A DNA stretch of 64,000 nt from Bdellovibrio sp. ZAP7 (GTDB lineage: Bacteria; Bdellovibrionota; Bdellovibrionia; Bdellovibrionales; Bdellovibrionaceae), in assembly GCF_006874645.1 (NCBI RefSeq), contig NZ_CP030082.1, positions 2,046,001 through 2,110,000 of the forward strand, given 5' to 3'. The translations under genes were made by a program, and so were the position numbers. Below are positions 62,289 to 64,000 of this stretch, one piece after another; the stretch's first letter is position 1, and every line of letters starts with the position of its first letter. Below the pieces are notes generated by a model. It had not been told where the DNA came from, searched no databases, and saw nothing but the letters and a program-made list of their open reading frames with translations.

Positions 62289-63074
62289 ATGAAAAACTTT
62301 AAACTTCTTTCTGCAACTGTTTTGTTAATCGCACTTAGCTCGCAAAACGCTTTCTCAGCTCCTGCCAAAAAAGCTGTGAAAAAAGCGGCAACGGCTTCTT
62401 CTCAACCTGCTCGTGTTAACGACAATAGCGATGTCACTAATGACATCGACTCTTTGGGTGGTAACGAACAGTTGATGAACATGGCGCAAAATATCAAATC
62501 TGAAAGCCGTTCTCGTATCGTTCAAGAGCGTATCGTTGACAGACGCAACCGACTTGAAGTGGGTGTTAACTACGGAATGAATTTCGGTGGTGATGCTTAC
62601 ACGAAAACTCAAGCTATGGGTGCTGCTCTGGATTTCCACATCACTCCTCGTTGGTCTATTGGTGCAAGATACTTTGACTATGGAAACTCTTTGTCTCCAG
62701 AAGGAAAGCGTATTTTCGATCAAGCTAAAGCAAACTACCAAGCCGGTGGCCGTGCTTACGCTGTTGATATCGACTACCCAGAAAGTTCTGTAATGGCAGT
62801 TCTTAACTGGTACCCAATCTACGGTAAAACAAGCTTTATGGATGTTGGTGTAACTCAGTTCGATATGTACTTGCTTGGCGGTGGTGGTCAAATTACTTTG
62901 TCCAGCGGCTCAACTGCAGTTTACACAGCAGGTCTTGGTATCGGTGCTTGGATTACAAAGCATCTAACTGCAAGAGCTGAAGTTCGTTACATGAATTACA
63001 ACGACAAACCAGTAACAGGTGAACGCAACTTGAATGTTGTCACTGGTAACCTTGGTCTTGGATGGATGTTATGA
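62289..63074 (+). CDS. Outer-membrane beta-barrel protein (Glt-type)
   Basis: This 261-residue protein has signal peptide MKNFKLLSATVLLIALSSQNAFSA and a Lys-rich mature start. After about 90 residues come barrel strands (RNRLEVGVNYGMNFGG, ALDFHITPRWSIGARYF, SVMAVLNWYPIYG, VYTAGLGIGAWIT, LTARAEVRYMNYND). It ends NLGLGWML, atypical for BamA signals (no terminal aromatic residue). It matches the Myxococcus-type outer-membrane barrel family found with GltA-C. Starts two bases after the lipoprotein stop. Confidence 0.82.
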   Translation: MKNFKLLSATVLLIALSSQNAFSAPAKKAVKKAATASSQPARVNDNSDVTNDIDSLGGNEQLMNMAQNIKSESRSRIVQERIVDRRNRLEVGVNYGMNFGGDAYTKTQAMGAALDFHITPRWSIGARYFDYGNSLSPEGKRIFDQAKANYQAGGRAYAVDIDYPESSVMAVLNWYPIYGKTSFMDVGVTQFDMYLLGGGGQITLSSGSTAVYTAGLGIGAWITKHLTARAEVRYMNYNDKPVTGERNLNVVTGNLGLGWML

Positions 63075-64000
63075 TTTCCAAAAAGACTTTTGTGTCTCAA
63101 CTTCTAATGGTCACGGCTTTAAGTGTTGGTCACAACGCTTTGGCTGCTGAGCGCTTTTCGGTGAAGGACTGGGGCAACTCCCTGGAAAATTCTTTGTCTG
63201 AAAAAAGCGGCAAGACCACTTTGAACTTGCTGGACTTCAACAAACTTGAAAGCAAAGTGATTGGTTCTTCTAGTGATAGCAAAATCAAACAGAAAATCCA
63301 AAAAGCCCGTGAGTTATTTGCGGCTGGCAAATACTCTCAATCTTTGGCTCTTTACAATGAAGTTCCACGTGGCTCAGACTATTGGTTCCAAATCGTAGAG
63401 GAAAAAGGTTGGGCTTACTTCCGTCAAAACGATTCGGAAAAAGCTCTGGCTCAATCTAAAACTTTGTTGAGCCCGCAATTCGCAGAAGTGGTTAACTCTG
63501 AAGCCTACTTGCTTCAGTCTTTGGCTGAACTAAAAATCTGCGATTATAAGTCGGTTTTTAAAACGACTCAGATGTTCAAAGAAAAACAACGCGATCGTAT
63601 CGCTTCTGTTCAAGCTTTGACCAAAGAAGGTTTTAACGACGCGTTCCTGACTGTTTTGAAAAAGGTTGATAAATTCCCATTGCAAGCAACTGAAGTGGGC
63701 GAATCTTTGTTGAAGCTTCCGGTTCTTTACTACAAAGACGTGGAACTTCAGAAACAGATGTTGCGCTTTAAGTTGAGCCAAAAAGGGATGGAAGTTTTGG
63801 CGGCTAAAAACGTACAGCGTACTTTGCAAACTCAACTGGACCAAATCAACAAGGAAGCTTTCATCAATATGAAAGTGCGCCTTCAGGAATTGGCTAACAA
63901 TGAAACGGCTGACAACAAACGCGTTATCGGCAAATTGAACCTGGTAGAAGTTGAAGCGATTCAACGTGTTCACACGGATCAAAAACTTGCGGATGCGGCT
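63071..64000 (+). CDS. Secreted TPR-type protein, 3'-truncated by the window edge
   Basis: About 310 residues are visible. Signal peptide MISKKTFVSQLLMVTALSVGHNALA; TPR-like helices follow (KARELFAAGKYSQSLALYNEV; YWFQIVEEKGWAYFRQNDSEKAL). It starts by ATGA overlap with the barrel gene and remains open at base 64000, so the operon continues. Likely a periplasmic scaffold of the same machine (GltE-like in role by context only). Confidence 0.8.
   Translation, partial: MISKKTFVSQLLMVTALSVGHNALAAERFSVKDWGNSLENSLSEKSGKTTLNLLDFNKLESKVIGSSSDSKIKQKIQKARELFAAGKYSQSLALYNEVPRGSDYWFQIVEEKGWAYFRQNDSEKALAQSKTLLSPQFAEVVNSEAYLLQSLAELKICDYKSVFKTTQMFKEKQRDRIASVQALTKEGFNDAFLTVLKKVDKFPLQATEVGESLLKLPVLYYKDVELQKQMLRFKLSQKGMEVLAAKNVQRTLQTQLDQINKEAFINMKVRLQELANNETADNKRVIGKLNLVEVEAIQRVHTDQKLADAA

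Noticed and set aside
62355-62891. 178-codon antisense frame under the outer-membrane barrel gene
   Set aside because: Low-complexity shadow of a barrel gene with strong codon periodicity on the other strand.
1-64000. CRISPR array or restriction/defence island
   Set aside because: No spaced direct repeats of CRISPR length and no cas, methylase or nuclease genes were seen.

Overview
The window reads as a chromosome segment of a Bdellovibrio-like predatory bacterium. This is inferred from protein families, not from a database match. Three things point that way: the Agl/Glt-type gliding operon at the right end (TolQ/ExbB-type channel, two ExbD-type proteins, giant TPR protein, AgmX/PglI-type TonB-like protein, outer-membrane barrel), otherwise typical of Myxococcus and Bdellovibrio; a dense set of exported hydrolases (L,D-transpeptidase, NlpC/P60-like, M23, M28, M14, patatin, esterase); and a moderate-GC genome with many lipoproteins and convergent overlapping genes.

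Layout. 1-9.3 kb: a truncated double solute-binding protein, asnS, a TMEM175-type channel, tRNA-Val(GAC), DoxX-like protein, GST, mscS-ttcA, then a lipoprotein cysteine peptidase and an L,D-transpeptidase. 9.5-22 kb: envelope and secreted proteins of mostly unknown role, an RDD protein, an RlmD/TrmA-type methyltransferase coupled to a lipoprotein 2H phosphoesterase, a WD40-M28-PDZ lipoprotein peptidase, an esterase-KhpA-coiled-coil-TPR operon. 22-26.9 kb: an island with about 890 bp of AT-rich non-coding DNA next to a two-gene unit encoding a secreted nucleoside-phosphorylase-fold protein and a secreted ADP-ribosyltransferase. 27-33.7 kb: yfgM-bamB-lipoprotein, a leucine-dehydrogenase-type enzyme, and a membrane-anchored HTH protein-argS-ASCH operon. 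33.7-38.3 kb: a minimal tyrosine recombinase beside a Xer-site-shaped palindrome, a small secreted protein, and a 2OG-oxygenase plus NMT1/TauT-type ABC importer operon. 38.3-45.6 kb: yceD-rpmF-fabH-fabD-fabG-acpP-fabF, then rpiB and glyA. 45.8-54.4 kb: M23 lipoprotein, outer-membrane protein, patatin, KUP, flavin reductase, GYF-PilZ, M14 peptidase. 54.7-64 kb: the gliding-type operon, running off the right edge.

The most unusual items are the secreted ADP-ribosyltransferase/phosphorylase pair, whose two products share a C-terminal APxCSx[IV]F tail; the 28-bp palindrome with 11-6-11 geometry beside a lone recombinase catalytic domain; a hairpin that buries the asnS start codon; a recurring promoter layout that puts +1 on or next to the ATG of genes without a Shine-Dalgarno; and a 93-nt near-perfect palindrome upstream of glyA. 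Product names rest on motifs read by eye. No searches were run.
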